NCBI RefSeq assembly: GCF_000198775.1
Contig: NC_014718.1
Span: 13,431 to 77,430 of the forward strand
Source: Mycetohabitans rhizoxinica HKI 454
GTDB lineage: Bacteria; Pseudomonadota; Gammaproteobacteria; Burkholderiales; Burkholderiaceae
DNA length: 64,000 bases
Direction of reading: 5' to 3'
Shown: piece after piece, positions 46,156-55,554 of the stretch
How the letters are laid out: each line of letters begins with the position of its first letter
Position numbering within the stretch: the first letter of the stretch is position 1
Notes under the pieces: model-generated
The model's input: only the letters and a program-made list of their open reading frames with translations
Databases searched by the model: none
What the model was told of the DNA's origin: nothing
Program-made: the position numbers and the translations under genes

Positions 46156-46520
46156 CATGGAGAGGTTGTTCCAGAGCTATGCACTTTTGCATACCTACAG
46201 TGTTTGGAAATGTCACGTTCGGCTGCGAGTGCGGCGTGTTGAACGCGAAGGTCGCGCGGCGCGTGGCCGATGTGCTCAAGCTCGTCCAGTTATCCGACGC
46301 AGGACCATGTGATGCTGCTGTTGGACGAACCGCTGTCCGCGCCTGATTTCGACCTGCGCGCGTCAGTGCGCTCGGCACTCAAGGCGCTGCATGAGCGATT
46401 GCTAAACCTGACCATCTTGTGCGCGACGCATGTCACGATGACGCGTTGGTGCTGTCCGAGCGCACGCTGCTGATGCGCGCGGACGTATTGTGCAACGGGT
46501 CACCAGCAGCGTGAGCGTGT
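46156..46520 (+). pseudogene. ABC-transporter ATPase remnant
   Basis: Pieces of an ATPase appear in order but in different frames: LFQSYALLHTY (Q-loop), VFGNVTFGCECGV with VARRVADVLKLVQLSDAG, then LLLDEPLSAPDFDLRASV (Walker B) and a frame with DDALVLSERTLLMRA. The LSGGQ signature that should lie between QLSD and LLLDEP is deleted, and Walker A is missing. Spermidine/sulfate-type importer ATPases are the closest pattern. Confidence 0.75.
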
Positions 46521-46624
46521 CGCATGTCTGCGGCCCAAGCAACTTTGCATCGGCGCGTGTGCCCGTGTTTGTTACGAGACTGTCGATGTGGCCCCGGTCC
46601 GAACGTAGCGAGTATCTTGCGCAA

Positions 46625-46654
46625 TTGAGCTGTTTATACGAAAATGGATATAAT
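46625..46654 (+). promoter_or_regulatory. Sigma-70-type promoter
   Basis: TTGAGC (46625-46630), 18 bases, TATAAT (46649-46654), in an AT-rich island. It reads towards the lipoprotein gene at 46928, leaving a leader of about 265 bases. Confidence 0.55.
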
Positions 46655-46927
46655 TAACTAATATTTATCGACAATAAAATGCAATTTAAGTGCGGGATGA
46701 CTGAGCCAAATTGGCTTGCCTACACCCTCTCTGAAATACTACCTCGCGATCCTCGCACGCGTACGCGCGCTTTGATGCGCCGCGTGCCTGTGCTGCTGCG
46801 ATCACTCGCCGCACTGAAGCATCGGTCTTTTTAGATCGCTTATCCGACGCTATACGTTCTGCTCACCTCCGATTGTGACAGGCTCGCAGCCCGATGCAGC
46901 AGCTGCATTTTTTATGGCGAGGACACA

Positions 46928-48397
46928 ATGACACGACAGACAAGTCGATTGCTTTCGAAGCTAGGCGCCGGCATGGTTTTGGCAGTAACCGCGGGGTGCG
47001 GCGGCACAACGAGCAGCGACGTGGGCGCGTCGGCCGAGCATCGTACAGAGGGGGCACCATTCACCGTATCGCGCCTCGATGCTTCCCTGCGGGATGAGCG
47101 CGGAGAACACGACAAGGTTGAAGAGCGCCACAGACCAGATGGACCGGAGCTTGATGGCGACGCCATGCCTGCGCATGCTGCACCGACTGCGCTTGGCGAC
47201 GGCAATTCGCGCGAGCTATCACACACGGAAACCACAAACTTGCAGAGGCAGGATGACACGGAGAAACTACACGGTTGGACAGACGCTGCTCATGCGAGAA
47301 CATGTTTGTCTGCGCCGGCGAAGCGTCCGTCCGATGAATACAAGCGCAGGTCGCATTCGAGCAGGACGTTGTCGCTCCCTGTCTTCCATGGGCCCCACCC
47401 CGACAACACGAATGGGAATGCCCACCCCGACGGAAGTACCATTCTCCGCGGCGTATCGTCAATAGACATTCCGAGGCCCGCGCACCGCCGCTCTCGGGCC
47501 AGTTTGACTCTTAGCCCGACCACGCGATCGTCTAGCGAGCAAAGTAACGAGGGATTGAATGTATTGCCACATTTCTTCCACGATACCAATTTTAATCCGC
47601 TTGAGGCGTTCCGCTCCACGCCGGGCGACACAGTAGCCACTTTGGAGGAACGGCCGGCGGCGCCGTTGAGTACTCGCCTTAGGTCGTGGATGCGGGAAGC
47701 CCATGCCGATTTTGCCGACTGTCGTACCATGCCTTGTCCTCATCGAGGATCGCCGCAGCCGTGGACCACGTTGTTCGATGTCGACGCACGGATGAGACAG
47801 CACGAGAAACAGGAAATCGTGCGCAGGAAGCTAGAAGAGTGGGCGTATGCACAGCAGGTGGTGCCTGTGGCGCCCGAGGCGTTTGATCAACTCGATCAAC
47901 GCGATAAACTGTGGGTCGCGCTGCGTATCTCCGATGCGGAGGCTGCGGACAACGGCGACTTATTCGCTTGGTCAATGGCGGCCGAGCTGTTTCCGTGCGA
48001 AGCGCTTCGCCAGCGCCAACATCGCAAATTTGTGTCATGGATGCTCCAAATGTTCGACTTACGTTTGGACCTAGTCGCTTTGGGCGAGCGCGGCGCCCGA
48101 CAGGACGAACTCGATGCATTTGTCCGGGCGGCGGCTCGTGACGTCGATCAGCAAGATCGCCTCGAGCAGCTGGAGCGAGCGCTGCACGCACTGGCCGTCT
48201 ACGAGATTGTCCCGAGAATGCGTAATATTTTAGAGCCGACGGGCGCACCGTTGCATGAAGTGGCGGAGACGACATTTCGCGTAGTTGAGGCACTCAAACA
48301 ACTGGCTGCCGAAGTGGTGCCCACGGCGGTCCAGCAAGGCGCGGTCGACACGGACTACGCGGATCGTTTCAACCAATTATTGTCCGGAACGATATAG
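46928..48397 (+). CDS. Hypothetical lipoprotein, unknown function
   Basis: 489 residues. The N-terminus MTRQTSRLLSKLGAGMVLAV followed by TAGCGG is a lipoprotein signal with lipobox TAGC. Residues about 25-230 are hydrophilic, rich in Ser, Thr, His and Arg and probably disordered. The C-terminal half is helical with long charged helices (HEKQEIVRRKLEEWAYAQQV, then DVDQQDRLEQLERALHAL). I see no known domain. A surface or virulence-associated role would fit an accessory lipoprotein but is speculative. It is preceded by an AT-rich region with a sigma-70-type promoter and is alone in its transcription unit. It appears intact. Confidence 0.65.
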   Translation: MTRQTSRLLSKLGAGMVLAVTAGCGGTTSSDVGASAEHRTEGAPFTVSRLDASLRDERGEHDKVEERHRPDGPELDGDAMPAHAAPTALGDGNSRELSHTETTNLQRQDDTEKLHGWTDAAHARTCLSAPAKRPSDEYKRRSHSSRTLSLPVFHGPHPDNTNGNAHPDGSTILRGVSSIDIPRPAHRRSRASLTLSPTTRSSSEQSNEGLNVLPHFFHDTNFNPLEAFRSTPGDTVATLEERPAAPLSTRLRSWMREAHADFADCRTMPCPHRGSPQPWTTLFDVDARMRQHEKQEIVRRKLEEWAYAQQVVPVAPEAFDQLDQRDKLWVALRISDAEAADNGDLFAWSMAAELFPCEALRQRQHRKFVSWMLQMFDLRLDLVALGERGARQDELDAFVRAAARDVDQQDRLEQLERALHALAVYEIVPRMRNILEPTGAPLHEVAETTFRVVEALKQLAAEVVPTAVQQGAVDTDYADRFNQLLSGTI

Positions 48398-49327
48398 ACG
48401 TCTACCGTCCCAAGGCGTAATAGCAGACTGTCCGCTCCTATAATGGACGCCTATTGTCCATGCGAGTCGCTTCAGTGGCTCCCCGGTGATAGCCGTAGCG
48501 GACACAATAATGACGGGGAATTGATCGGTGAGCAGCCAGCATGCCATGCAGCAATCGTGATTTGCGCGGCGCATAGAGCCGGCCCGACTGGATTGATTCA
48601 AGCGATGCATGCGGCGATGGGCGGTCACTAATGGCGTGCAAGGCTGATTGGGTGAGCGATACGCTAGCACGGTTGCGGGCCGTGCTAGCGCCGGCCCACG
48701 TGTGAGCGCTGCAGGCGCGGTGTGTGAGTCGCGCCACCAGCACCTTCGGGCGCACGCTACCACTATTGCGTCATAGTGCGAAACAGCGCACGGCCGTTCA
48801 ACGACGGATGGTGTCCTGGAGCGCGCCGACGTACAGCTGCGGTCCAGGAACGGCCGTTGCACGCGTTCCAGCATCGCCGAGCAGTGACGCACCAGCGCGG
48901 TGGTTGGCTGAGTGAAGCATTGCGCGAGCCACTGCGTCGTCTCGTTCCACTACACGAGCGAGCGCACGTGGAGTTCGAGGCCGCCACCACCGGTGTGCGG
49001 CGCGCTCTCTGGGATAGGCGATGCGCGCGGCACACCTGATCCGTGCGATGGAATGGGCTATGCCGTCCAGATAGCGCGACGGCGCCGCCAGTCATCCTGA
49101 CAAAGGCGGGCATCATGCGCGGAGGCTGTTCAGCACGAGCTCGCGCGCACCGGGCAGCGCGGACGCGAAAGACCGATCGGACATGGCGCGGTAATGAAAC
49201 GGTGGAGACGGAACAACGAAAAAGAAACGGTGAAGACGACATCGATCTTAGCCGCGAGTGGCTGGTATTCCTTTCGAAATGCGCAGAGAAATATCGAGTT
49301 GTATCGTAGAATGCGCGCGAAACATCC
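48398..49327. other. Region of about 0.9 kb without a recognised gene
   Basis: Several short open frames overlap on both strands; none has a motif I recognise. A plus-strand stretch at about 48870-49030 (GGWLSEALREPLRRLVPLHE) has protein-like composition and may be an old gene fragment. Confidence 0.4.
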
Positions 49328-50056
49328 ATGCCATTGAGCGGCTCCATCATGGTTTCACGCATTTTGCTGATCGAAGACGACAGTCGCCTGGCTGCGCTGG
49401 TGGCCAGCTACCTGCGCAAGCACGACTATGACGTGCATATCGTGCTGCACGGCAACGACGCATTGGACGCGATTCTCGCGCGTCGGCCCGACCTGGTGAT
49501 TCTCGATGTGAACCTGCCCGGCAAGGACGGCTTCCAGATATGCCGCGAGGCGCGCAAACAGTTCGATGGGCTAATCATCATGGTGACGGCCCGGGATGAG
49601 GATCTCGACGAGGTGTTGGGACTAGAGCTCGGTGCCGATGACTATGTGCACAAGCCGGTGGAGCCACGCGTGCTGCTTGCGCGGATCAAGGCGCTGCTGC
49701 GCCGCGGGCTGCAGCTCGGCGGCGAGACGAGTGTTGAGCCGGAGTGCCTCATCTTAGGCAAATTCGAGATTAACCGCGCCACGCGCAGCATTCGCCTGCC
49801 TGATGGCAGCGTACCCGATCTCACCTCAGCCGAGTTCGACTTGCTATGGGCGCTGGTGCGCTGTGCCGGCGAGGTCGTGAGCCGCGACGACTTAATGCGT
49901 CAGCTGCGCGGCATCGGTTTTGACGGCGTGGATCGCACGGTCGACGGCTGTATTTCCAAGCTGCGGCGCAAGCTGCACGACGATGCGGCCAACCCGCAAC
50001 GGATCAAGACCGTGCGTGGCAGAGGATATCAATTCAGCAAGGTGGCATGGGAGTAA
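49328..50056 (+). CDS. OmpR/PhoB-family response regulator (RstA-like)
   Basis: 242 residues. The receiver domain has the acidic pair in LLIEDDSRLAALV, the phospho-acceptor Asp in LVILDVNLPGKDGF, the conserved Thr in VTARDE and Lys in DDYVHKPVEP. The C-terminal winged helix ends HDDAANPQRIKTVRGRGYQF. Sequence style is that of RstA. The partner RstB kinase would normally follow, but the next gene is a convergent patatin gene and no kinase is found nearby, so it is an orphan here. The start at 49328 is shown; an ATG at 49349 (MVSRILLIEDD) is equally possible and more family-typical. Confidence 0.9.
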   Translation: MPLSGSIMVSRILLIEDDSRLAALVASYLRKHDYDVHIVLHGNDALDAILARRPDLVILDVNLPGKDGFQICREARKQFDGLIIMVTARDEDLDEVLGLELGADDYVHKPVEPRVLLARIKALLRRGLQLGGETSVEPECLILGKFEINRATRSIRLPDGSVPDLTSAEFDLLWALVRCAGEVVSRDDLMRQLRGIGFDGVDRTVDGCISKLRRKLHDDAANPQRIKTVRGRGYQFSKVAWE

Positions 50057-50206
50057 GTCGAAAATTCGACAATTTTGCCCGCAACGCAGCAACACACCGT
50101 GGCTATATCGTTGTGGCGCCCCCTCAGTCGCTCGGCGGCACGCCCTTTAAACCGAGTTGGCCGGTGACAGGAGCGCCTACATGTTCGGACCGTTGGTGCC
50201 AGGCGC

Positions 50207-50248
50207 CAACAATCAATAGCCAACAGCTAACAGCTAACAGCCACTGCC
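50207..50248. repeat. Heptanucleotide tandem repeat (6 units)
   Basis: Six 7-base units (CAACAAT, CAATAGC, CAACAGC, TAACAGC twice, CACTGCC) between convergent genes. The complement resembles the CTGxTTA units at 43774. Confidence 0.75.
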
Positions 50249-50260
50249 ACCGCTCGCGGA

Positions 50261-52600
50261 TCAATAGACGTGCCCGAACTGGAAATACACATTGCGACGT
50301 CCCCCCGGCGCGAGCGCGACACCGAAATAGACTGGCCCGAATGAGCTGGTCAGCCCGGTGAACAGCGACACGCTGCGCTTCATCGGCCCGCTGTCCAGCG
50401 CGTCGTTGAAGCCGTTCCAGACGTTACCCATTTCCGCCGTGACGCCTGCAAACAAGCCGCGGAACGGACCGGTGTTGAACGAAGCCAACTGATTCATGTA
50501 CGTGAGTTGAGCATAAGCCATCGACGTGCCGGACAATTGGTCGGCTGCATACGCGGACAAGTGTCGGAAGCCGCCCAGCGTGAAACCGAGCGGATTGATC
50601 ACGTTAGTGCCGCCGATGTCTTTGCCACCCTCGATGCTGACGTTGACGCTGTGTCGTTCGAACGAGACTGCAGCCATTGCCTTGCCGTATAGCTCAGTGA
50701 TGCGGTCCTCGCTGCTGGCAAGCGAACGCTCGGCCTTGATCTCCGTATAGTAGCCGCTGCGGGGGAACTGCGAGTCGTCGAGTTGGTCGATGACCAGTCG
50801 CGCGCGCATGCTTAACTGCCGGCCATAGGCGTCCGGGAACGCCAGCTGTGTGCCGCTTTCGTCCAGCGGCAGGTTGTACAGCGGCGATGTGAAGCCGTGC
50901 GCATACGCGAGCCCGATGCGCAAGTCGCCGAGTCGCGCGAGCGGCAGCCCGAAATCGATGCCGGCGCGTTTGGTTTGCAGATGGAAGCGGGTAATGCGGA
51001 CGTTGTCACTATAGAGGTTCGCGTAGCGGCTCATGTACTCGACATATGGCGCCACGTAGTAGCCGAATGCACTGGACAGCGGCTGGCGCAGCTCACCATG
51101 CACGCTGATCAAGTCACTGCCGAGCGTGGTGTCCACGCGTCCCTCGAGTCCCGCCGGGCTCAGCCACGGTCGGCGATAGCCCAGATGCAGCCGAAATCCG
51201 CCTTCATCGGTTGAACTGCTCGACAAGCCTAGGCCAAACAGCAGGAAGTTTGGCCCCCATGACTTTTGTCGCGCCGTGATCACGAGCCGGTGTTCGTCGC
51301 CGTGTTCGACCAGCTTCTGCGTGACGTCCTCGAAGTCACCGGAATTTGACAAGGTCAGCAGGTCCTTGTTCAGCTGGTGTGGATCGTAAAGGTCGCCCGG
51401 ACGCACATGCAGATAGTTGCGGATCCGTGCGGCCGGCACTGCGCCGACCGACTCGATGTCAATCTGCGTCAGGCGTATCGGGCGCGGTGGCGGGGCGGCG
51501 TGTGCGCGGCGGTAAGCGGCGTAGTCGGCGGGCGCCAGCGCCAGATGCCGTAGTTGCGGCAGAGCCGCGCGGGCCGCCGCCTCGCCGGCCTCAATCGCCT
51601 GTGCCGCATTCGCGAAATCGGTGAAGGTCAGGGAACCGAGATCGGGTTGGATTAGCACGTCGCCGGCGACCAGCCGCGAGCGTTGTTGCGCGACGTTTTG
51701 CCGGATCAGGATGCCGATCATCTGCTGCATCACGTCTGCGGGCGTCGCCAGTGCATCGAGCGGACGTAGCGGCGAGCCGACGTCTACGGCGATCACGACG
51801 TCCGCGCCCATCGTGCGTACCGTGTCCACCGGCAGGTTGCTGACCAAGCCCCCGTCGACCAGCGTGCGCCCGTCGACGTCAGTCGGCGCGAACAGCCCGG
51901 GCATCGCCATGCTGGCGCGGATCGCTTGCGGCAGTGAGCCATGATCTAGCACAATCATCTGGCCACTGCGCAACTCGGTCGCGATCGCTCGATACGGGAT
52001 CGGCAGCTTATCGAACGACAGGTCACCGGCCAACGTCGAGGTCCAATCCGACAACAGCGCTTGTAGCCGGTTGCCCTGCACCAGGCCGCGTGGCAATTTC
52101 AGCCCGTCGCTGCTGACGCCCAGTGTCAGGCTGTTGGCATACGATTGTTCGTCTTCGCGTTGCGATTGTGGCAGCTCGGCGCGTTGGTGCACGTCGAATG
52201 CGATGTCCGTCAGGTTCACGCCTGCCAGCCGGTCCTGCATGTCTGTCGCACTCATGCCGCTCGCGTACAAGCCGCCCACCACGGCGCCCATGCTAGTGCC
52301 GGCGATGCAATCCACGGGGATGCGGTTTTCCTCCAACACCTTGAGCACGCCCAGGTGCGCATAGCCACGCGCGCCACCGCCAGAGAGTACCAGACCGATC
52401 GTCGCGCGGCCGTGCGCACGGTCGGGCGTCGCGCACGCGAGCGTCCCGGCGCACGAAGCCGACGCGTGCAGCGCCAGCGCTGCCGCGAACGCCACGGCAA
52501 GTGCTTGGTGGCCAGTGCGGCCACGCCGTGACACGTCCTTCTGCCCGATCGTGACGCGCATGACCAATGCGCGGAGACGGGCCCGCAGTGATAGGGTCAT
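50261..52600 (-). CDS. Patatin-like phospholipase with outer-membrane beta-barrel (type Vd autotransporter, PlpD-like)
   Basis: 779 residues. A signal peptide (AVAFAAALALHASASCAG) is followed by a patatin domain with the oxyanion loop LVLSGGGARGYAHLG, nucleophile GTSMG and catalytic DGG in VDGGLVSNLPVD. After about residue 390 comes a POTRA-like segment (RIRNYLHVRPGDLYDP) and then a 16-strand-type barrel ending YFQFGHVY with a terminal aromatic, the usual BAM signal. Such proteins export their own lipase domain across the outer membrane. The start MTLSLRARL is long for a signal peptide; a later ATG (MRVTIGQKD) is possible. It is intact and convergent with the response regulator. Confidence 0.88.
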   Translation of the reverse strand: MTLSLRARLRALVMRVTIGQKDVSRRGRTGHQALAVAFAAALALHASASCAGTLACATPDRAHGRATIGLVLSGGGARGYAHLGVLKVLEENRIPVDCIAGTSMGAVVGGLYASGMSATDMQDRLAGVNLTDIAFDVHQRAELPQSQREDEQSYANSLTLGVSSDGLKLPRGLVQGNRLQALLSDWTSTLAGDLSFDKLPIPYRAIATELRSGQMIVLDHGSLPQAIRASMAMPGLFAPTDVDGRTLVDGGLVSNLPVDTVRTMGADVVIAVDVGSPLRPLDALATPADVMQQMIGILIRQNVAQQRSRLVAGDVLIQPDLGSLTFTDFANAAQAIEAGEAAARAALPQLRHLALAPADYAAYRRAHAAPPPRPIRLTQIDIESVGAVPAARIRNYLHVRPGDLYDPHQLNKDLLTLSNSGDFEDVTQKLVEHGDEHRLVITARQKSWGPNFLLFGLGLSSSSTDEGGFRLHLGYRRPWLSPAGLEGRVDTTLGSDLISVHGELRQPLSSAFGYYVAPYVEYMSRYANLYSDNVRITRFHLQTKRAGIDFGLPLARLGDLRIGLAYAHGFTSPLYNLPLDESGTQLAFPDAYGRQLSMRARLVIDQLDDSQFPRSGYYTEIKAERSLASSEDRITELYGKAMAAVSFERHSVNVSIEGGKDIGGTNVINPLGFTLGGFRHLSAYAADQLSGTSMAYAQLTYMNQLASFNTGPFRGLFAGVTAEMGNVWNGFNDALDSGPMKRSVSLFTGLTSSFGPVYFGVALAPGGRRNVYFQFGHVY

Positions 52601-52817
52601 CCTGTTATTTGCGTTCTTAAAAACTAGCTATTATCGTTGCACGGTTACTGTGCGTGCAGGACAATGCGCGATTTCGCTCGCCCGCACAGACATGCGCAGG
52701 ACTTTGCGTGTCGACGTCGTGCTGGTCGTCGGCACTGTTGGCGAATGGGCCATGATACCTGGTGATGCTGCATCGGCTTGAGCGCCGATATTCGATTGGC
52801 GTGCGACGGGCCCAGCG
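52601..52817. other. Intergenic region
   Basis: Divergent promoter space between the patatin gene and the permease remnant. No specific element identified. Confidence 0.35.
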
Positions 52818-53408
52818 ATGATCGAGATCCTGGCTCAATATCCGCCCGCCTACCTGCATAGCGACGGGCGTCAGTTGTTCGTCCGGGCGGTGATCGCGTG
52901 GTTGATCGCCGCGTCGCTGGCCATCGATTTCACGTTGTTCGGGCCGCTGCTGGTCGTGCACGTGTCGGCAAATCGCTGGCTCTCGATCCCGGTGGGCGTG
53001 TCTACGTACGGGATCCGCGGCATACCGCTATACGTAAAACTGTCATTGATCTGTACCGGTGTCTACGGCCTCGCGTTCGTGCGGTCTCACGAGTGGCTCG
53101 ATGCGTTCTTCTGCAGCGGATATCACTGTACGGTGCTGGCGTTTGGGCTCAATACGTGTGCGTACACAACAAAAATTTTCGCCGGTGCGATCCGGATGAC
53201 ACCGTATGGAAAAGTCGGGGCCGCGCGTGCCTATGGCATGCCGCAACTAACGCTGTATTTGCGCGTGATTTTGCCCTCGGCGCTGCGTCGCGCGTTACCT
53301 GCGTACAGTAACGAGGTGAAACGGATGCTGCACGCCAGCACGGTGGCCTTCACGGCCACCGTTGGCTGTCCTGGCGCTCGCCGGCCAGTTGTCCGGCTAT
53401 TGGGTTAG
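52818..53408 (+). pseudogene. hisM: Basic amino-acid ABC permease (HisM/AotM-type), frameshifted and truncated
   Basis: Closely follows HisM from its start (MIEILAQYPPAYLHSDG) through FRG-like IRGIPLYVKLSLI, LNTCAYTTKIFAGAIRMTP and the EAA-type loop AARAYGMPQ to LPAYSNEVKRMLHASTVAFT. After TATV the frame turns into unrelated residues and stops; the last 50 or so residues and the final membrane helix are missing. Unusual substitutions (EAA loop GAARAYG; charged residues within helices) add to the impression of decay. The normal protein is the inner-membrane subunit of an arginine/histidine importer. The substrate-binding, HisQ and ATPase genes are absent here. Confidence 0.75.
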
Positions 53409-53534
53409 GGTCAATCGGGGAGGAGCGGCTGTGCTATCAATATCTGGCGGCGATACTGTCGAAGTATGACCTTGAGCAGCGGCCGGCGAAGGCAAAGATC
53501 CCATGGCAGCGCACCAGCAAATCAGTCCGGCAGA

Positions 53535-53675
53535 TCAGCACTGGCGTGCAGATTCTCTTCGGCTGCTCATTTTACCAACGCGTATCACGAGAAGTTCGGC
53601 GTGACGTCGCGTGAGGAGCGGCGTGCATTCGTCAATGTAACGGCCCGGGTATCGACTGAAAACGGCGTGACATAG
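53535..53675 (+). pseudogene. AraC-family regulator C-terminal remnant (ArgR-like by context)
   Basis: SALACRFSSAAHFTNAYHEK followed by FGVTSREERR is the second HTH of AraC/GlxA-type regulators. Nothing upstream belongs to the same protein. In Pseudomonas the arginine importer genes are followed by the AraC-type regulator argR and the AST operon lies nearby; the order here (permease, AraC remnant, ast remnants) matches that logic. Confidence 0.65.
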
Positions 53676-53693
53676 CGGGCGGACCCTATGCCG

Positions 53694-54026
53694 TTATTTC
53701 AGGTCCTTCTCGCTGGCTTGCCAGAAAGGATTGTCTTGGATGTCGAAACTGAAGCGTGGCTCGCCTGGCGTTCGCGTACCGTTGACAAACACGCGCGGCG
53801 CCGCTGCCCGGGGTGCGGCGCGGTCGCGACGGGTTGCTTCGGGGCAGCGAGCTGCATCGGATCGGTAGGCAGGCTTCGCGCTGAGCCCGGACAATCGGCC
53901 ATTGCCGGATGCACGCTTGGCAGTGTGAGTCGCCTTGCGTTGATCCGTTTGCGGTTTCGCGTCGGCGGAGTCGGCCACGATCGGCGGCTTTGCTCCGCAA
54001 TGGCGGACTGAAAATCTGTCAGACAT
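53694..54026 (-). CDS. Hypothetical protein
   Basis: 110 codons, ending RFSFDIQDNPFWQASEKDLK, which looks protein-like; the N-terminal two-thirds is basic and low-complexity. An equally long frame exists on the other strand. I do not recognise either. It is listed because the C-terminal sequence looks more natural than the antisense reading. Confidence 0.25.
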   Translation of the reverse strand: MSDRFSVRHCGAKPPIVADSADAKPQTDQRKATHTAKRASGNGRLSGLSAKPAYRSDAARCPEATRRDRAAPRAAAPRVFVNGTRTPGEPRFSFDIQDNPFWQASEKDLK

Positions 54027-54235
54027 TCCGGATCCTCGCTGGTGTGCAATGTCGATACCCGTGATTCTGACGCCGACGCCACGGGCGCGACGTGCTTACT
54101 ACGAATCCGGCGGGTTGCCGGCGAAGTGGCGCGCCGGACTGTCCACGGAAACCGATAAAACGGCTCGCGTAGGCGAAAGGTGTTTCATTAGCCCCATCTA
54201 AGATGTTTTTATTGGACTGCAATCGAGGAGTCGCC

Positions 54236-54631
54236 ATGAATAGCATCCAAGTGACCCGCGATACCTTCAATCAAGGAAGGGCCCCCGTTTTCTCGCCAGC
54301 GCCTTACCTGCTCGTGTTGACCTCGCGTGGTGGTCCAATCGCCGACACGCTCCTCTTCGATCTGCGCAAGAGCATGAAGAATGTCGGGGAACCGGCATGC
54401 CCACGGCTGCGTGTGGCGTTGAACGAGCGGGAGATCGATGAAATGAATCCATCGCTGTAGATGGACGACAAGTTGTATGCGCAACTGAACGCGTGAGCCG
54501 AGATGCACTATCGCGACCGTTTAATCGCCGACAATCTCGGCGACCCGCAACGGCTGGTGCAATGCCGCACCGCGCTCGATGAACTTACGCAGTGACTCAA
54601 TCTCGGGTCTGTCCATGACTTCCAGCGCTGA
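54236..54631 (+). pseudogene. Deletion fusion: astC N-terminus joined to astB C-terminus
   Basis: The start ([21 protein letters not shown]) with a good GAGGAG is the N-terminus of succinylornithine transaminase AstC. From about 54325 the sequence is instead the C-terminus of succinylarginine dihydrolase Ast[21 protein letters not shown], then [26 protein letters not shown] and LNLGSVHDFQR. Three in-frame stops (54458 TAG, 54494 TGA, 54593 TGA) interrupt the AstB part; the first two sit where Leu/Trp-type residues are expected. The genes that normally lie between (astA, astD) are gone. No function can remain. Confidence 0.8.
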
Positions 54632-54720
54632 GCCAGTGTGGCTGTCCGATCCGCTTGCGCTGACGCTGCAGGGCGAAGTGCCCGTCGAGCATGAAGGAAG
54701 ACGGGCTATTTCTATTCGCT
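54614..54720 (+). pseudogene. astE: astE N-terminal remnant
   Basis: ATG at 54614 overlaps the end of the astB remnant, as in a coupled operon. It encodes MTSSAEPVWLSDPLALTLQG, the N-terminus of succinylglutamate desuccinylase, and then becomes unrecognisable after about 35 codons. Confidence 0.65.
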
Positions 54721-55146
54721 GGCACTTCGGTCTGCGTACGGCGAGCCGAGCGTCCGTCTCAGATCTTCTTGTCGCCGTGTTATTTATCCAAAGACGCGGT
54801 TGATCGAGTACCCGGCGCCCGGTGCCGTAAGCATCAATTTCGCTTTTATGACGGTAGGATAGGGCATTTTTTAAGGCGCACGGTTTGAAGGACACTGCGC
54901 CGTCGCAATCGGTTACCGATAGCGTGTCAAAGGCGGCCAATCGCTTTTAGGGTGAACGCCAGAAGCGCCGACCACCTCTTTTCGCAAGAGGCCGCGGGGT
55001 TAAAATCCCAAAATCAGTTCTTTACAGTGCGTCAAACCACTGATACATTAAATTTTGGGCGGTAAATCCCGATAGAGAGGGTGGAGTTGGAACCTGAGAG
55101 ACGCGGGCTACGGAGCGCGCCAGACGATTCCGGACCGCGAATGGAT
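54721..55146. other. Region without a recognised gene; may include an RNA upstream of a terminator
   Basis: No convincing protein. The stretch about 54960-55146 contains local hairpins (e.g. CCTCTTTTCGCAAGAGG at about 54982) and ends in a strong terminator, so a small RNA is conceivable. It does not match tRNA, 5S, 4.5S or RNase P RNA as far as I can tell by eye. Confidence 0.35.
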
Positions 55147-55173
55147 GCACGGCTGCTAGCCGTGCTTTTTTTT
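55147..55173 (+). terminator. Rho-independent terminator
   Basis: GCACGGC, loop TGCTA, GCCGTGC followed by eight T. A perfect 7-bp GC-rich stem with a T tract; reads on the plus strand. Confidence 0.88.
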
Positions 55174-55178
55174 GAGGG

Positions 55179-55445
55179 GTGTGCCCAGCATGGGTACACC
55201 CCTATGGGTGTCGGTCCCGCCTTCAGTTGGCCATCGCGAATGAAGTGAGGTTGTACCCTCTGGTGAGCGCTTGGCTGGTGATACGGGAGCCGCGGTTGCG
55301 GCGGACGTATCAGCCGGGGCCGGCGCGATGGGTGACAATCCCCAAGCCAGGCGCAGGTGAGCGCAAGCTAGGCATCCCGACAGTGACGGATCGGTATCGG
55401 TTGCTTTAACAGGCGTTGCTGCAAGTGCTGCAACCGATTCCACCA
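55179..55445 (+). mobile_element. Degraded group II intron (probably class C) with RT remnant
   Basis: Starts with GTGTGCCCAGCATGGGTA, the typical 5-prime end of bacterial group II introns, 5 bases after a terminator T tract, the preferred site of class C introns. The frame at about 55330 encodes VTIPKPGAGERKLGIPTVTD and, after a TAA at 55407-55409, QALLQVLQPI, the first motifs of the intron reverse transcriptase. The catalytic YADD region, maturase domain and domains V/VI are absent. The element is a dead fragment. Confidence 0.75.
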
Positions 55446-55554
55446 CCATGAACCCAGTGCCACACCGCCAGACCAATGTTGTGACCCCCGTGCAATCGCG
55501 CGGATGTATCGATTGCAGCGGTAGTGCTTCATGACGGGTTGAATCTAACGGGCA

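Noticed and set aside
46928..48397. Type III effector with hrp/PIP-type promoter
   Set aside because: The protein starts with a lipobox signal, and no TTCG-N16-TTCG box was found upstream.
53686..54011. Plus-strand ORF of 107 codons opposite the hypothetical gene
   Set aside because: Composition is less protein-like than the opposite strand, and it has no ribosome-binding site or motif.
54960..55030. tRNA-like T-arm (GGGGTTAAAATCCC)
   Set aside because: No acceptor stem, anticodon arm or D arm could be placed around it.
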